DNA from: JACOMS01 sp051252005
Lineage (GTDB): Bacteria > Pseudomonadota > Alphaproteobacteria > Caulobacterales > Maricaulaceae
DNA: 64,000 nt
NCBI GenBank assembly: GCA_051252005.1
Contig: JBPOEZ010000010.1
Span: 1-64,000 of the forward strand
Direction of reading: 5' to 3'
Part shown: piece after piece, positions 63,620-64,000 of the stretch
How the letters are laid out: the number at the start of each line of letters is the position of its first letter
Position numbering within the stretch: position 1 is the first letter of the stretch
Made by a program: the position numbers and the translations under genes
Notes under the pieces: model-generated
Told to the model about the DNA's origin: nothing
Seen by the model: only the letters and a program-made list of their open reading frames with translations
The model's database searches: none

Positions 63620-64000
63620 ATGAGTAAATCGATGCAATCAATTTGGGCGAAAGAAGCGCTAACGGCGCAAGGATGGCAATCGGATGTCCGTATCGATATT
63701 GATGACGGGGTCATTCAGGCCGTTACGGCGAACACAAAACCCAGCGGAACGACTACAGGCATCCTCCTCCCCGCGCCCGCCAATGTGCATAGCCACGCCT
63801 TTCAGCGGGCCATGGCGGGGATGACCGAACATCGCGGTAAAAACCCAGCGGATAATTTCTGGGCATGGCGGAAACTCATGTACCGCTTTCTGGATCACCT
63901 CACCCCCGATGACATTGAAGCCATTACCGCCTTTGTGCAGATGGAAATGCTTGAAGCGGGATACGGCACGTCTGTTGAGTTTCATTATCTCCATCACCAA
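63620..64000 (+). CDS. hutF: Formimidoylglutamate deiminase, cut by the window end
   Basis: The first 127 codons of a plus-strand gene that stays open to the window end. The visible part has SIWAKEALTAQGWQSDVRI, the metal motif NVHSHAFQRAMAGM, then NFWAWRKLMYRFLDHL and GYGTSVEFHYLHH, all typical of HutF, which converts formiminoglutamate to N-formylglutamate. With HutG it forms the five-step histidine route. A second ATG at 63632 is a possible start. It is divergent from hutI. Confidence 0.93.
   Translation, partial: MSKSMQSIWAKEALTAQGWQSDVRIDIDDGVIQAVTANTKPSGTTTGILLPAPANVHSHAFQRAMAGMTEHRGKNPADNFWAWRKLMYRFLDHLTPDDIEAITAFVQMEMLEAGYGTSVEFHYLHHQ

Overview
The window reads as chromosomal DNA of an alphaproteobacterium, most likely a marine or freshwater member of the Maricaulales/Hyphomonadaceae-Caulobacterales side (low confidence at that rank). 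The signs are the gene order miaB-phoH-ybeY-corC-lnt-XRE-trmB, a 68-residue HIG1-type twin-membrane protein, DUF983, kdsB next to pheA, the complete hut pathway with HutF plus HutG, and moderate GC with short gaps and many ATGA or 8-base overlaps. No prophage, insertion sequence, CRISPR array, rRNA or tRNA was seen.

Layout. 0.2-7.1 kb: a lipoprotein alkaline phosphatase, mnmE, an orphan gene (copy A) framed by TGTCATCCC-type inverted repeats, then kdsB, pheA, a YHS-domain protein and a DoxX-like membrane protein. 7.1-14.7 kb: nudC, a cytochrome P450, the SRP RNA gene, a methyltransferase, a nitrilase, a polysaccharide ABC exporter and a divergent glycosyltransferase. 14.8-20.6 kb: iron alcohol dehydrogenase, GNAT, thioesterase, an HD-domain oxygenase-like protein, methionine gamma-lyase with a divergent Lrp regulator, and gluQ. 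20.7-27.8 kb: a Rieske oxygenase, HIG1 protein, PduO adenosyltransferase, TMEM175-like channel, two cell-wall enzymes (L,D-transpeptidase and M15 peptidase) and etfBA with a clear terminator. 27.9-32.1 kb: DUF4112, a Sel1-like lipoprotein, GST, an unknown gene, a cold-shock gene with its terminator, and a small ORF coupled to a spermidine-synthase-like gene.

32.1-40.9 kb is the accessory part. It holds a cluster of three inverted-repeat elements, orphan gene copy B, an AT-rich two-gene island (pentapeptide-repeat membrane protein plus nucleotidyltransferase) lying directly behind thiC, a TPP riboswitch whose first gene is an unknown membrane PH-like protein overlapping thiC, further unknown genes and a degenerate BLUF protein. 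40.9-49.5 kb is housekeeping: trkH, then the tightly packed miaB-phoH-ybeY-corC-lnt run, an XRE regulator, trmB and DUF983. 49.5-55.9 kb carries gltD-(GFA protein)-gltB. 56.3-58.3 kb has uppP and a serine beta-lactamase-like hydrolase. 58.3-64.0 kb is histidine catabolism: hutI-hutH-hutG-hutU on the minus strand, divergent from hutF, which runs off the window end, with a palindromic operator between them.

The strongest candidates for something undescribed are (1) the pentapeptide/pore-like membrane protein plus nucleotidyltransferase island behind thiC; (2) the orphan paralogue pair at 3.4 and 33.4 kb, which share a duplicated control region with two TAATCCTC boxes exactly 65 bp apart and lie among the same inverted repeats; (3) a membrane PH-like gene placed as first gene of the TPP-riboswitch thiC transcript; and (4) an RNA hairpin that hides both the ribosome site and start codon of a 54-residue ORF next to the cold-shock gene.
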